This document shows, piece after piece, positions 34,399 to 42,275 of a DNA stretch of 64,000 nucleotides. Positions within the stretch are counted from its first letter, which is position 1, and each line of letters begins with the position of its first letter. The translations under genes were made by a program, and so were the position numbers. The notes below the pieces were generated by a model. That model was not told the DNA's origin. It saw nothing but the letters and a program-made list of their open reading frames with translations, and did no database searches. This stretch comes from Kribbella sandramycini (GTDB taxonomy: Bacteria > Actinomycetota > Actinomycetes > Propionibacteriales > Kribbellaceae): assembly GCF_013131805.1 (NCBI RefSeq), contig NZ_JABJRC010000014.1, forward strand, positions 1 through 64,000, given 5' to 3'.

Positions 34399-34793
34399 TG
34401 CCGAAGACGCAGGTGTCGACGACCGAGCTGCACAGCCCGAACGGCGTGTTCTCCCAGGCGACCACGATCGAGGCGACCGGGCGGCTGGTGTTCGTCTCCG
34501 GGATGACCGCCCGCCGTCCGGACGGGAGTATCGCGGGCGTCGGCGACATCACCGAGCAGACCAGGCAGGTCTGTGCGAACGTCGCGGCCGCGGTCGAGGC
34601 CGCGGGCGGCACGCTCGCGGATGTCTGCCGGGTCGACGTGTACGTCCGCAACATGGAGGACTTCGCGAAGATCCACGCGGTCCGGGCGCAGTTCTTCGCG
34701 CCGCCGCTACCTGCCTCGACGATGGTCGAGGTGAGCAAACTCGCGCATCCCGACTACCTGATCGAGATCAACGCGATCGCCGTGATCGCCTGA
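34398..34793 (+). CDS. RidA family protein lacking the conserved arginine
   Basis: This 131-aa YjgF/RidA fold protein has segments GRLVFVSGMTARRPDGSIAGVGDITEQTRQVCANVAAAVEAAGG and VCRVDVYVRNMEDFAKIHAVRAQFF. In classical imine deaminases the next motif is PARS, whose Arg holds the substrate carboxylate; here it reads LPASTMVEVSKLA, so the Arg is Ser. It may therefore hydrolyse or isomerise something other than a 2-imino acid, or be non-catalytic. The ATG overlaps the previous stop by one base. Confidence 0.88.
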   Translation: MPKTQVSTTELHSPNGVFSQATTIEATGRLVFVSGMTARRPDGSIAGVGDITEQTRQVCANVAAAVEAAGGTLADVCRVDVYVRNMEDFAKIHAVRAQFFAPPLPASTMVEVSKLAHPDYLIEINAIAVIA

Positions 34794-34834
34794 CCTGGGG
34801 GTGTTGCTCATGCGTGGCGTCGAATGGACCTGAG

Positions 34835-35671
34835 ATGCGGTACGTGATGGTGGAGCACGCCGGCCGGGAGCGGCCCGGCGTGCTCGACGGCGACGCGATC
34901 CAGTTGCTGGCGGCAACGGATCTGACCGAGGCGATCGTGGCCGGGACATCGCTGACCGGCGAGCGGATCCCTTATGACGAAGGGCTGCTGCGGGCGCCGC
35001 TGCGGCGGTTCCGGCGGGACATCCTCTGCACCGGGTGGAACTACTGGGACCATTTCGAGGAGAGCAAGGGCAAACGCGAGGGGCAGGACGTCGACCCGCC
35101 CGAACACCCGACGTTCTTCACCAAGGGTCCGGATGTGGTGATCGGCCCGTACGACGACATCACGTTCGATCCGGCGCTCTCGGCGAAGTGGGACTACGAG
35201 GCGGAGGTGGCGCTGGTGATCGGCCGGACCGGGAAGAACATCCCGGTCGCCGAGGCGCTGGACCACGTCTGGGGTTACCTGCTGGCCAACGACGTCTCGC
35301 AGCGCGATCTGCAGCGGGCGCACGGCGGGCAGTGGCTGAAGGGTAAGAGCATCGACGACACCATGCCGTTGGGGCCGTGGATCGTCACGGCCGACGAGCT
35401 GGGCGACCCGCAGGACGTCCGGCTGCAGTGCCTGGTGAACGGCGAGCTCCGGCAGGACGCGTCCACGCGGCAGATGGCGTTCGACGTCGCGACGCTGATC
35501 AGCGAGCTGTCGTTCGGGATGACACTGCGCCCGGGGGACCTGCTGCTGACCGGCACGCCGTCCGGGATCGGCAACGCACGGGAGCCGCAGGTGTTCCTGC
35601 AGGACGGCGACGTGGTCGTCACGCGCTCCGACAAACTCGGCGAACTGCGTAATCGGGTGACGAAGGTATGA
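34835..35671 (+). CDS. Fumarylacetoacetate hydrolase family protein
   Basis: This 278-aa protein has the FAH metal-site pattern WDYEAEVALVIGRTGKNIPV, YLLANDVSQRDLQ, GKSIDDTMPLGPWIVTADEL and GDLLLTGTPSGIG. Members include acylpyruvate hydrolases, 2-oxo-hepta-diene-dioate isomerases/decarboxylases and 4-oxalocrotonate decarboxylases, all in aromatic ring-cleavage routes. ATG 34835 begins the domain but has no ribosome binding site; an 8-codon open frame (34810-34833) ends just before it and may couple translation. An in-frame GTG at 34814 is an alternative start. Confidence 0.88.
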   Translation: MRYVMVEHAGRERPGVLDGDAIQLLAATDLTEAIVAGTSLTGERIPYDEGLLRAPLRRFRRDILCTGWNYWDHFEESKGKREGQDVDPPEHPTFFTKGPDVVIGPYDDITFDPALSAKWDYEAEVALVIGRTGKNIPVAEALDHVWGYLLANDVSQRDLQRAHGGQWLKGKSIDDTMPLGPWIVTADELGDPQDVRLQCLVNGELRQDASTRQMAFDVATLISELSFGMTLRPGDLLLTGTPSGIGNAREPQVFLQDGDVVVTRSDKLGELRNRVTKV

Positions 35672-36387
35672 GTGGACCATTGGAACTGTTGCCGGGTGGC
35701 GGGCGTGGTGGGCGGCGGACGCTGGCTGAGCATGCGGCTGCTGAGCTGCATCAGCTGATCCTGTCCGGTGAGCTGCCGAGCGGTACGCCGCTGCGGCTCG
35801 TGGAGCTGGCGAATCGGCTTGAGATGAGCCAGATGCCGGTCCGGGAGGGGCTGCGCCGGCTGGAGGCGCTCGGGCTGGTCGAGATCATTCCGCATCGCGG
35901 TGCGTGGGTGCGCGACCTGTCGCTGGCTGATCTGCGCGATACCCATGAGACTCGGCTGGCGCTGGAGTCGCTGGCGGTTCGGGCGGCCGCGGAGCGGTTC
36001 ACCGATGCCGACGTCGAGAAGGCTGCGGGGGCGCTGGCCGACCACCTGCGGTTGTCGAAGGCGCAGGACCTGGCCGGTGCGCGGGACGCGCATGCCGACT
36101 TCCACTTCGCGATCTACCGGGCCAGCGGCTCGCAGTGGTTGCCCAGGGCCATCGAACCGGTCTGGCAGAACAGCGAGCGCTATCGGTTCGGCAGCCGCCA
36201 GACCGACGCGATGATCGAGCAGAACCGCAAGGAGCATCAGGCGATCCTCGACGCGTGCGCTGCGCGGGATGCGGCCGGTGCGGAGTCCGCACTGCATGAG
36301 CATCTGACCGGTGCGTTCCAGCGGATCACCGAAACCATGACGCGGCGGGCCGAAGGCGGTTCCGCACAGCAGAAAGACGCGCCGTGA
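35668..36387 (+). CDS. GntR family regulator with FCD ligand domain (copy 1)
   Basis: This 239-aa protein has an N-terminal winged helix (AAELHQLILSGELPSGTPLRLVELANRLEMSQMPVREGLRRLEALGLVEIIPHRGAWVRD) and a C-terminal FCD domain with metal/ligand-binding Asp and His residues (DLRDTHETRLALES, HADFHFAIYRASGS, EHQAILDAC). FCD regulators typically sense organic acids. It is inside the operon, overlapping both neighbours by 4 bases, and is very similar to the regulator at 41080. It probably binds the ATTTGAT-N5-ATCAAAT operator. Confidence 0.93.
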   Translation: MSGPLELLPGGGRGGRRTLAEHAAAELHQLILSGELPSGTPLRLVELANRLEMSQMPVREGLRRLEALGLVEIIPHRGAWVRDLSLADLRDTHETRLALESLAVRAAAERFTDADVEKAAGALADHLRLSKAQDLAGARDAHADFHFAIYRASGSQWLPRAIEPVWQNSERYRFGSRQTDAMIEQNRKEHQAILDACAARDAAGAESALHEHLTGAFQRITETMTRRAEGGSAQQKDAP

Positions 36388-37103
36388 GAGTGCGCTTCGA
36401 CGCGACCGGTGAGGTCGTGATCATCACCGGTGGCGCTCAGGGCATCGGTGCGGCACTGGCTGCGGCGTACGTCGCTTGTGGTGGTACGGCGGTGGTCTTC
36501 GACGTCGTCGCGCCGTCCGACCCGGCTGTCGACTTCTATCCGGTGGACGTGGCGGACCGGGCGGCTGTGGTGGCAGCTGTTGCCGCAGTGGTCGAGAAGT
36601 ACGGTCGGATCGATGGGCTGGTCGCCGGCGCGGCGGTCCAGCCGCGGTCTGCGGTGGTGGAGCTCGACCCGGCGGTTTGGAGTCGCACGCTGCAGGTGAA
36701 CCTGGACGGCGTGATGTGGGTCTGTCAGGCCGTCGTCCCGCAGTTGGTGGCGCAGCGGTCCGGGTCGGTGGTGGTGTTCACGTCGGGGCTGGCGACGACG
36801 GGCTTCGCGGGCGCTTCGGCGTACGCGGCGAGCAAGGCGGCCCTGGTCGCCTTCGGGAAGTCGCTGGCGGCCGAGGTGGCCGAGCATCGGGTGCGGGTGA
36901 ACGTGGTCGCGCCGGGGGTTATCGACACCGAGCAGTTCCGTAGTGCGAACGCCGGTGCGGACGCCGAGTACTGGCGCGAGACGATAGGGATCGGCGCGGC
37001 GGACGACGTGGTCGGCCCGCTGTTGTTCCTGCTGTCCGACGCGGCCACGATGACCGGTTCGATGCTGACCCGGGAGCGGGCCTTCCCGAAAGGTGACCTG
37101 TGA
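36384..37103 (+). CDS. SDR family oxidoreductase
   Basis: This 239-aa short-chain dehydrogenase has the motif TGGAQGIG near the N-terminus, catalytic Ser in VVVFTSGLA, and YAASK. The usual NNAG motif is replaced by VAGAAVQPR. It may dehydrogenate a diol or hydroxy acid in the pathway, as dihydrodiol dehydrogenases do; the substrate is not evident. GTG 36384 overlaps the GntR stop by 4 bases and its own stop overlaps the monooxygenase start by 4 bases. Confidence 0.9.
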   Translation: MRVRFDATGEVVIITGGAQGIGAALAAAYVACGGTAVVFDVVAPSDPAVDFYPVDVADRAAVVAAVAAVVEKYGRIDGLVAGAAVQPRSAVVELDPAVWSRTLQVNLDGVMWVCQAVVPQLVAQRSGSVVVFTSGLATTGFAGASAYAASKAALVAFGKSLAAEVAEHRVRVNVVAPGVIDTEQFRSANAGADAEYWRETIGIGAADDVVGPLLFLLSDAATMTGSMLTRERAFPKGDL

Positions 37104-38671
37104 CTGCTGACCAGCTCCCTGTTGTCGTCGTGGGCGCCGGGCCGATCGGCCTCACCACGGCGCTCGGTCTCGCGCACTACGGCGTCCCGTTCGTCCTGAT
37201 CGAGGAGGACGCGACGCTGTCGTCGGACACCAAGGCCGGTACGACGCTGAGTCGCACCCTGGAGATCTGGAACCGGTACGGCGTCGTCGACGAGATCCTC
37301 GCGGCGGCGGTCCGGATCGACGAGATCGGGGACATCGACCGGGCCACCAACACGCCGCGGGCGTCGGTGCGGCTGGCCGAGCTGACCAACGACACGCAGT
37401 TCCCGTTCGTCATCAACCTGCCGCAGCAGCGGATGGAGCCGATCCTGGCCGCCGGTCTGGAGCGTGCCGGGCACACCGTCCGGACGAACCATCGGCTGAC
37501 GTCGTTCGAGGTGCTCGATGATCGGGTAGTACTGCAGCTGGAGACGCCGGAGGGGCCGCAGACGTTGGAGGCGTCTCAGCTGCTCGCCTGCGACGGCGGC
37601 CGGAGCAGAGTGCGGGATGCGCTCGGTGTTCAGGTGGTTGGGGAGACGCTGCCCGAGCGGTACATGCTGATCGACGTTGCCGTCGATCTGGATGTCAACA
37701 ACGCCCGCGACTACCCGTACCTGGCCTACTTCGCGGACCGGACCGAGTGGATGGTGCTGATCCGCCAGCCGGACAACTGGCGGTTCCTGTTCCCGCTGGC
37801 GCCGGGTGCCGACCAGCCGGGCGACGAAGACCTGCTGGTGAAGGTGAAACAGTTCATCGGCGAGGTGGACCGGATCGACCTGCTGGGCACGGTGATCTAC
37901 AACGTGCATCACCGGGTCGCCGACGAGTGGACTCGGGATCGCAAGGTCTTTCTGATGGGTGATGCGGCCCATCTGATCACTCCGATGTGGGCGTTGGGTC
38001 TGAACACCGGCGCGCTGGACGCCTCCAACCTGCCGTGGCGGCTGGCCTGGGTGCTTCGCGGCTGGGCCGATCCCGCGCTGCTGGACGGTTACGAGCAGGA
38101 GCAGCGGCCAGTGGCTGTCAACGGCTCGGGTGAGATGGCCGAAGCGGCCCGCAAGTACATGTCCCACCAGCGTGGCGCGGTCACCGCGGACACGAGTGAC
38201 TGGGCGACGGCGTACACGCGGACGCTGCTCGGCGTGCGGTTGGATGTTGAAGGTATGGGGGACTGGTCTATGGTGGCCACGACCGCTGAGCCGCCCGCGG
38301 TGCGGGCAGGCGACCGTGCTCCGGACCTGTCGCTGCAGGGGCCGGAGGGGCGCGTCACGATCCACGACCTCTGTCGGGAGTCGTTCGTCGCGCTGTACTT
38401 CACGGATGTGCGTCGCCGGCCGGACATCCCGCGGAACGAGTCACCCGCCCTGCAGCACTACGCGATCTCCCGGTGGGACGCGCCGCACGACTCCGGGCTG
38501 CGGGACCGGGCCCTGTTCGACCCGGGCAGCGTTGCGACGAACCGGTACGGCGTACCGGCGGACAGTGTCGTACTGCTGCGGCCGGACGGGCATGTGGCTG
38601 CGGTGGTGCCGATGCGGCCCGGAGTCGCCGAAGAGCTCTACACCCATGTCACTGGCCGGGAGGTCCCATGA
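37100..38671 (+). CDS. FAD-dependent aromatic hydroxylase, PheA/TfdB family
   Basis: This 523-aa flavin monooxygenase has the ADP-binding motif VVVVGAGPIGLTTALGLAHYG, the family motif LLACDGGRSRVRDALG, the GD motif RKVFLMGDAAHLITPMWALGLNTGALDASNLPWRL, and a thioredoxin-like C-terminal domain (about 400-523: RAGDRAPDLSLQGPEGRVTIHDL). Such enzymes ortho-hydroxylate phenols, 3-(3-hydroxyphenyl)propionate or similar aromatics. It is the strongest evidence that the cluster degrades an aromatic or heteroaromatic compound. It overlaps both neighbours by 4 bases. Confidence 0.93.
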   Translation: MTADQLPVVVVGAGPIGLTTALGLAHYGVPFVLIEEDATLSSDTKAGTTLSRTLEIWNRYGVVDEILAAAVRIDEIGDIDRATNTPRASVRLAELTNDTQFPFVINLPQQRMEPILAAGLERAGHTVRTNHRLTSFEVLDDRVVLQLETPEGPQTLEASQLLACDGGRSRVRDALGVQVVGETLPERYMLIDVAVDLDVNNARDYPYLAYFADRTEWMVLIRQPDNWRFLFPLAPGADQPGDEDLLVKVKQFIGEVDRIDLLGTVIYNVHHRVADEWTRDRKVFLMGDAAHLITPMWALGLNTGALDASNLPWRLAWVLRGWADPALLDGYEQEQRPVAVNGSGEMAEAARKYMSHQRGAVTADTSDWATAYTRTLLGVRLDVEGMGDWSMVATTAEPPAVRAGDRAPDLSLQGPEGRVTIHDLCRESFVALYFTDVRRRPDIPRNESPALQHYAISRWDAPHDSGLRDRALFDPGSVATNRYGVPADSVVLLRPDGHVAAVVPMRPGVAEELYTHVTGREVP

Positions 38672-39060
38672 GCGGTTTCGATGAGCCGCTGCGGGAGCTG
38701 TTGCTGCAGACGGACGATCTGGAGTGGGTCGAGAAGTCCTTGGCCGGGCTGTCGCACAAGATGTTGTGGCGCGACCCGGAGACCGAGGCGTCGATCGCGC
38801 TGGTGCGGTTCGAGAAGGGCGCCGGCATCCCTAGTGAGCACAAGCACGCCTCGAACCAGTTCATGTTCTGTCTGAGTGGGCGGTACGTGTACGTGCCGAC
38901 CGGGGTCACGCTGACCAAGGGCAGCTTCTACTGGAACCCGAAGGGCTGCGTGCACGGGCCGACGCTCGCCGAGGAGGACTCCGTGCTGCTGGAGGTGTAC
39001 GACGGGCCGCACTACCCGGAGCGACCGTCGTTCTACGACAACGACGAAGACGCGCGCTGA
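38668..39060 (+). CDS. Small cupin protein, 3-His metal site
   Basis: This 130-aa single cupin has motif 1 EHKHASNQ (H58, H60, with Gln64 where Glu is usual) and motif 2 GSFYWNPKGCVHGP (H96). Three histidines without the Glu recall the metal centre of acetylacetone dioxygenase Dke1 and other beta-diketone or ring-cleaving cupins. Following a hydroxylase and preceding an ACMSD-like enzyme, it is a plausible oxygenase for the hydroxylated product, but an isomerase or sensor role is possible. The start overlaps the hydroxylase stop by 4 bases. Confidence 0.85.
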   Translation: MSGFDEPLRELLLQTDDLEWVEKSLAGLSHKMLWRDPETEASIALVRFEKGAGIPSEHKHASNQFMFCLSGRYVYVPTGVTLTKGSFYWNPKGCVHGPTLAEEDSVLLEVYDGPHYPERPSFYDNDEDAR

Positions 39061-39061
39061 C

Positions 39062-39961
39062 ATGCCCGGCTGGGACGTCCACACCCACCTGATACCGCCG
39101 ACCGTGCTGACGGCGGCGCATCGAGGTGAGTTCGGCCTGTCGGTCGACAGCGGCTCGCTGGTGATCGACGGCCACCGGCTGCCGCTCAAGCGGCTGGCCG
39201 ACCCGGCTGCACTGCTGCAGTGGATCGCCGGCCAGGGGCTGGATGGCGCGGTAGTTTCCGTACCGCCGGCGCTGTTCAGGTACGACGCCGGTCTCGAGTG
39301 GGCCGAGCTGGTCAACCAAGGGCTTCGCGAGCTGGCGACTCCGCAGCTGCGCGTGTTGGGGCAGCTGCCGCTGCATGACCCGGCGGCGCCGGAGGTCGCG
39401 GCCGCACTCGCGCGGGAGGGCGTTTTCAGCGGTTTCGCGCTCGGCACGACGGACTACTCGGGTCTGGATCCGGTCTGGCAGGTCCTGCACGAGCTGGCGG
39501 CGTTCACGCTCATTCATCCCGGACACAGTGACGACAAGCGGCTCGGCTCGTTCTACTTGTCGAACCTCTTGGGCAACCCGTACGAGACCGGCCTGGCCGC
39601 GGCCGCGCTGGTCTTCGCGGATGTGCCGGGGCGGTTCCCGGGGATTCGGTTCTGTTTGTGTCATGGGGGCGGGGTGACAGCAGCGGTGGCTGGGCGCTGG
39701 CAGCGCGGTGTGGACACATCCCGGCCGGGGGTCGCTCCGCTGTCGCAGTCCGTGCCTGCGGCGTTGCGGAGCTTCTACGTCGACGATCTCGTGCACGACG
39801 ACGGCGTCCGTGAGCTGCTCGACAAGACGTTCGGCGCGGAGCATGTGCTGGCCGGGAGCGATTGGCCGTTCCCGATGGGCAGTGACGCGGTGGCCGCCGA
39901 GCGCGCGCTCGCGGCCGGGGAGCTGACCGTGCCGCTGGCCAAGGAGGTCACCGCGGGGTGA
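39062..39961 (+). CDS. Amidohydrolase family protein, ACMSD-like
   Basis: This 299-aa TIM-barrel metal enzyme has ligands H7 and H9 (DVHTHLIPP), His residues in TLIHPGH near 150, and Asp near 267 in LAGSDWPFPMGSD. This is the amidohydrolase_2 pattern of 2-amino-3-carboxymuconate semialdehyde decarboxylase and of gamma-resorcylate-type decarboxylases. A non-oxidative decarboxylation or hydrolysis of a ring-derived acid is likely. It is the last gene of the long operon, one base after the cupin stop. Confidence 0.88.
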   Translation: MPGWDVHTHLIPPTVLTAAHRGEFGLSVDSGSLVIDGHRLPLKRLADPAALLQWIAGQGLDGAVVSVPPALFRYDAGLEWAELVNQGLRELATPQLRVLGQLPLHDPAAPEVAAALAREGVFSGFALGTTDYSGLDPVWQVLHELAAFTLIHPGHSDDKRLGSFYLSNLLGNPYETGLAAAALVFADVPGRFPGIRFCLCHGGGVTAAVAGRWQRGVDTSRPGVAPLSQSVPAALRSFYVDDLVHDDGVRELLDKTFGAEHVLAGSDWPFPMGSDAVAAERALAAGELTVPLAKEVTAG

Positions 39962-39985
39962 GACGGCGGCGCCTGTCGGAGCAAG

Positions 39986-40004
39986 ATGTGATCAGATATC
40001 AAAT
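39986..40004. promoter_or_regulatory. Second copy of the cluster operator
   Basis: ATGTGAT-CAGAT-ATCAAAT has the same half-site, same 5-nt spacer and same 20-bp distance to the start codon as the operator before the binding-protein gene; only one base of the 14 half-site bases differs. It marks the MDR gene as a second transcription unit of the same regulon. Confidence 0.7.
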
Positions 40005-40024
40005 GTGGGGAACGGGGTAGGGAC

Positions 40025-40972
40025 ATGAGGTCACAGGAGGGCACCGTGCTGCGACGGCACGGACCTGGGCCGGAGCTGGCGGCCGAGGCGATCGAGCTGA
40101 CCGCCGGCCCGGGGGAGACGCTGGTCGAGATGCGGCTGGGCGCGGTCACCGCGCAGGACCGGACGGTGCTGGGCGGCAAGCAGCCCGCCGCGCCGTTCGT
40201 CCCGGGCTCCGAGGGGTACGGCGTAGTGGTCAGCTCCTCCGTGGCCGAAGCCGGTGCCGGTGTGGTGATTCGTGGTGAAGGCGTCGGTGTGACACGGGCC
40301 GGGTTGTGGGGCCGGTACGCCGTCGTCCCGGATGCCGCTGTGCACGTCGTACCGGCGTCGATGGAGCCGGCGACCGCGTTGGCGTTGCTGACACCCGCGT
40401 TGACCGCGCATGCCGCCGTCCGGCGGGTTGGTGAGGTGCGGGACGGGCAGACGGTCGTGGTGACCGGCATCACTGGGCTGGTTGCCCGGCTGTGCGCAAT
40501 CGCGGCGCGGGCGGCCGGTGCGGCGAAGGTGGTCGGTTTGGCCGGGGTTTCGGAGTCCGTGGACCACGTGGCTGGGCTGGTCGACCAGATTGTCCGTGTG
40601 GATGAGCTGGGGCAGGTGGGGCGTGAGCTGCCGTGGTGCGACGTTGCGATCGATACGCTGGGTGGGCCGGTGACCAGTGGGGTGCTCGGACACATCACAC
40701 CGGGCGGGCGGCTCGCCGTACTGGGCTACAAAGCCGGTGAGTTCACCACGCTGGACCTGCATCAGCTGATCGGCCGCGACCTGCGAGTGCTACCGGTCAA
40801 CCTGCAGCGGACGACGCTGGCGCCTGGCGACGTCGGTCAGGCTTTGGCTGATATCGCACCGGCCGGGCTGCGGCCGGAGGTCGAGCTGCTACCGGCCGGG
40901 CGGGTGCACGAGGTGCTGGCGCAATCGGCCTCCAGTACACGGTTCCTGCTCGATCTGACAGCCCTCGACTGA
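40025..40972 (+). CDS. Quinone oxidoreductase-like MDR family protein
   Basis: This 315-aa medium-chain reductase has a GroES-like N-terminal half (GETLVEMRLGAVTAQDRTVLGGKQPAAPFVPGSEGYGVV) and a Rossmann half (VRDGQTVVVTGITGLVARLCAIAARAAGAAKVVGL, VAIDTLGGPVTSGVLGHITPGGRLAVLGYKAGE). No zinc-binding cysteines are present, so it is a quinone reductase or enoyl reductase-type member rather than an alcohol dehydrogenase. The Rossmann glycine motif is slightly degenerate. It probably reduces a quinone or enone intermediate of the pathway. Confidence 0.88.
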   Translation: MRSQEGTVLRRHGPGPELAAEAIELTAGPGETLVEMRLGAVTAQDRTVLGGKQPAAPFVPGSEGYGVVVSSSVAEAGAGVVIRGEGVGVTRAGLWGRYAVVPDAAVHVVPASMEPATALALLTPALTAHAAVRRVGEVRDGQTVVVTGITGLVARLCAIAARAAGAAKVVGLAGVSESVDHVAGLVDQIVRVDELGQVGRELPWCDVAIDTLGGPVTSGVLGHITPGGRLAVLGYKAGEFTTLDLHQLIGRDLRVLPVNLQRTTLAPGDVGQALADIAPAGLRPEVELLPAGRVHEVLAQSASSTRFLLDLTALD

Positions 40973-41079
40973 ACTTTCCGCTGAGCAATCTGTTGGCGAA
41001 GGCCCGCAACCGGCCCGGCCTGCCGTACGGTTACCTCCCAAGCAGTAACTGATGCGTGGAGAGAGGCAGCCCGCACCTG

Positions 41080-41769
41080 ATGACCCGACGACTCGAGCTG
41101 ACTCCTGGGGGACCGACCGGACGTCGTACTCTCGCGGAGGAGGCCGCCGCCGAGCTGCACGAGCTCATCCTGTCCGGTGAGCTGCCCAGCGGGACGGCGC
41201 TGCGGCTCGAGGAGCTCGCCAAACGACTCGACATGAGCCAGATGCCGATCCGCGAGGGCCTGCGGCGAATGGCCGCGCTCGGCCTGGTCGAGATCGTGCC
41301 GCACAAGGGCGCGTGGGTGCGCGAGCTGTCCGTGGAGGACCTGCGCGACACCCACCAGACGCGGCTGGCGCTGGAGTCGCTGGCTGTGCGCGCCGCGGCC
41401 ACGCGGTTCACCGAGGCCGACGCGAACGCCGCCCGGACGGCGCTGGCCGAGCATGTCCGGCTGTCCAAGCTGGGCGACAACATCGCCTCCCGGCAGGCGC
41501 ACACCGAGTTCCACTTCGCGATCTACCGTGCCGGCGGCTCCCGCTGGCTGCCGCGCGCGATCGAGCCCGTCTGGCAGAACAGCGAGCGCTACCGGTTCGG
41601 CTCGCGCCGGACGAAGGCCCGCATCGAGCAGACCCGCCGCGAGCACCAGGCCATCCTCGACGCCTGCGTCGCCCACGACGAGGCCGGCGCCGAGCTGGCC
41701 CTGCGCGACCACCTCGAGGGCGCCATGAAGCGCATCACCGAGACGATGGAACGCCGTACCGCCCGCTGA
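41080..41769 (+). CDS. GntR family regulator with FCD ligand domain (copy 2)
   Basis: This 229-aa protein is clearly a paralog of the regulator at 35668, with near-identical stretches throughout (AAELHELILSGELPSGT, EFHFAIYRAGGSRWLPRAIE, VWQNSERYRFGSRRT). The winged helix is at about 20-75, and the rest is an FCD domain. ATG 41080 was preferred to GTG 41056 because GGAGAGAGG lies between them. No copy of the shared operator is seen before this gene, so it may be constitutive. The pair may regulate one another or respond to two pathway intermediates. Confidence 0.92.
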   Translation: MTRRLELTPGGPTGRRTLAEEAAAELHELILSGELPSGTALRLEELAKRLDMSQMPIREGLRRMAALGLVEIVPHKGAWVRELSVEDLRDTHQTRLALESLAVRAAATRFTEADANAARTALAEHVRLSKLGDNIASRQAHTEFHFAIYRAGGSRWLPRAIEPVWQNSERYRFGSRRTKARIEQTRREHQAILDACVAHDEAGAELALRDHLEGAMKRITETMERRTAR

Positions 41770-41790
41770 CGATTTCGGGCAGCGAGCTGG

Positions 41791-42255
41791 TCAGTCCGCC
41801 AGGTGGGCCGGGAAACCGCCGGTGGCCAGCGGGCTCCAGCGGGTCGGCGTGATGCGGATCAGGCACTTGCCCTGCTTGCGCATGGCCTCGCGGTACTCGT
41901 CCCAGTCCGGGTGCTCACCGGAGATGGACCGGTAGTAGTCGACGAGCGGCTCGACGGCCTCCGGCAACTGGATGACCTCACCCTGGCCGTCGACCTGGAC
42001 CCAGGCGCCGTCCCACTGGTCGGACAGCACGACCACGCTGGTCTGCGGGTTGCGCTCGACGTTCGTACTCTTCGCCCGCTCCGGGTACGACGAGATGACG
42101 ATGCGCCCCTCCGCGTCGACCCCACCCGAAACCGGCGACGCCTGCGGCGTCCCGTCCGCCCGTGTGGTGATCAGCAACATGTGGTGTCGCGGCCGGATGA
42201 ACTCCAGCAGTCCTTCGAGGTCGACCTTGGTGTTGGTGGCAATAGTCCTCGGCAT
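41791..42255 (-). CDS. Pyridoxamine 5'-phosphate oxidase-like (F420/FMN split-barrel) protein
   Basis: This 154-aa protein has the split-barrel flavin/F420 fold: HHMLLITTRADGTPQASPVSGGVDAEGRIVISSYPERAKSTNVERNPQTSVVVL and WVQVDGQGEVIQLPEAVEPLVDYYRSISGEHPDWDEYREAM. The KSTNVERNP segment is typical of actinobacterial F420-dependent family members. It probably reduces an enone-type or tetrapyrrole substrate with F420H2; the substrate is unknown. It is convergent with the GntR gene. Confidence 0.87.
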   Translation of the reverse strand: MPRTIATNTKVDLEGLLEFIRPRHHMLLITTRADGTPQASPVSGGVDAEGRIVISSYPERAKSTNVERNPQTSVVVLSDQWDGAWVQVDGQGEVIQLPEAVEPLVDYYRSISGEHPDWDEYREAMRKQGKCLIRITPTRWSPLATGGFPAHLAD

Positions 42256-42275
42256 GCCACCACCCTATGTGTGCC

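Noticed and set aside
34398..35671. RidA and FAH as 2-aminomuconate deaminase and 4-oxalocrotonate decarboxylase of the kynurenine meta-cleavage route
   Set aside because: RidA lacks the arginine needed for imine deamination, and no 3-hydroxyanthranilate dioxygenase or semialdehyde dehydrogenase is present.
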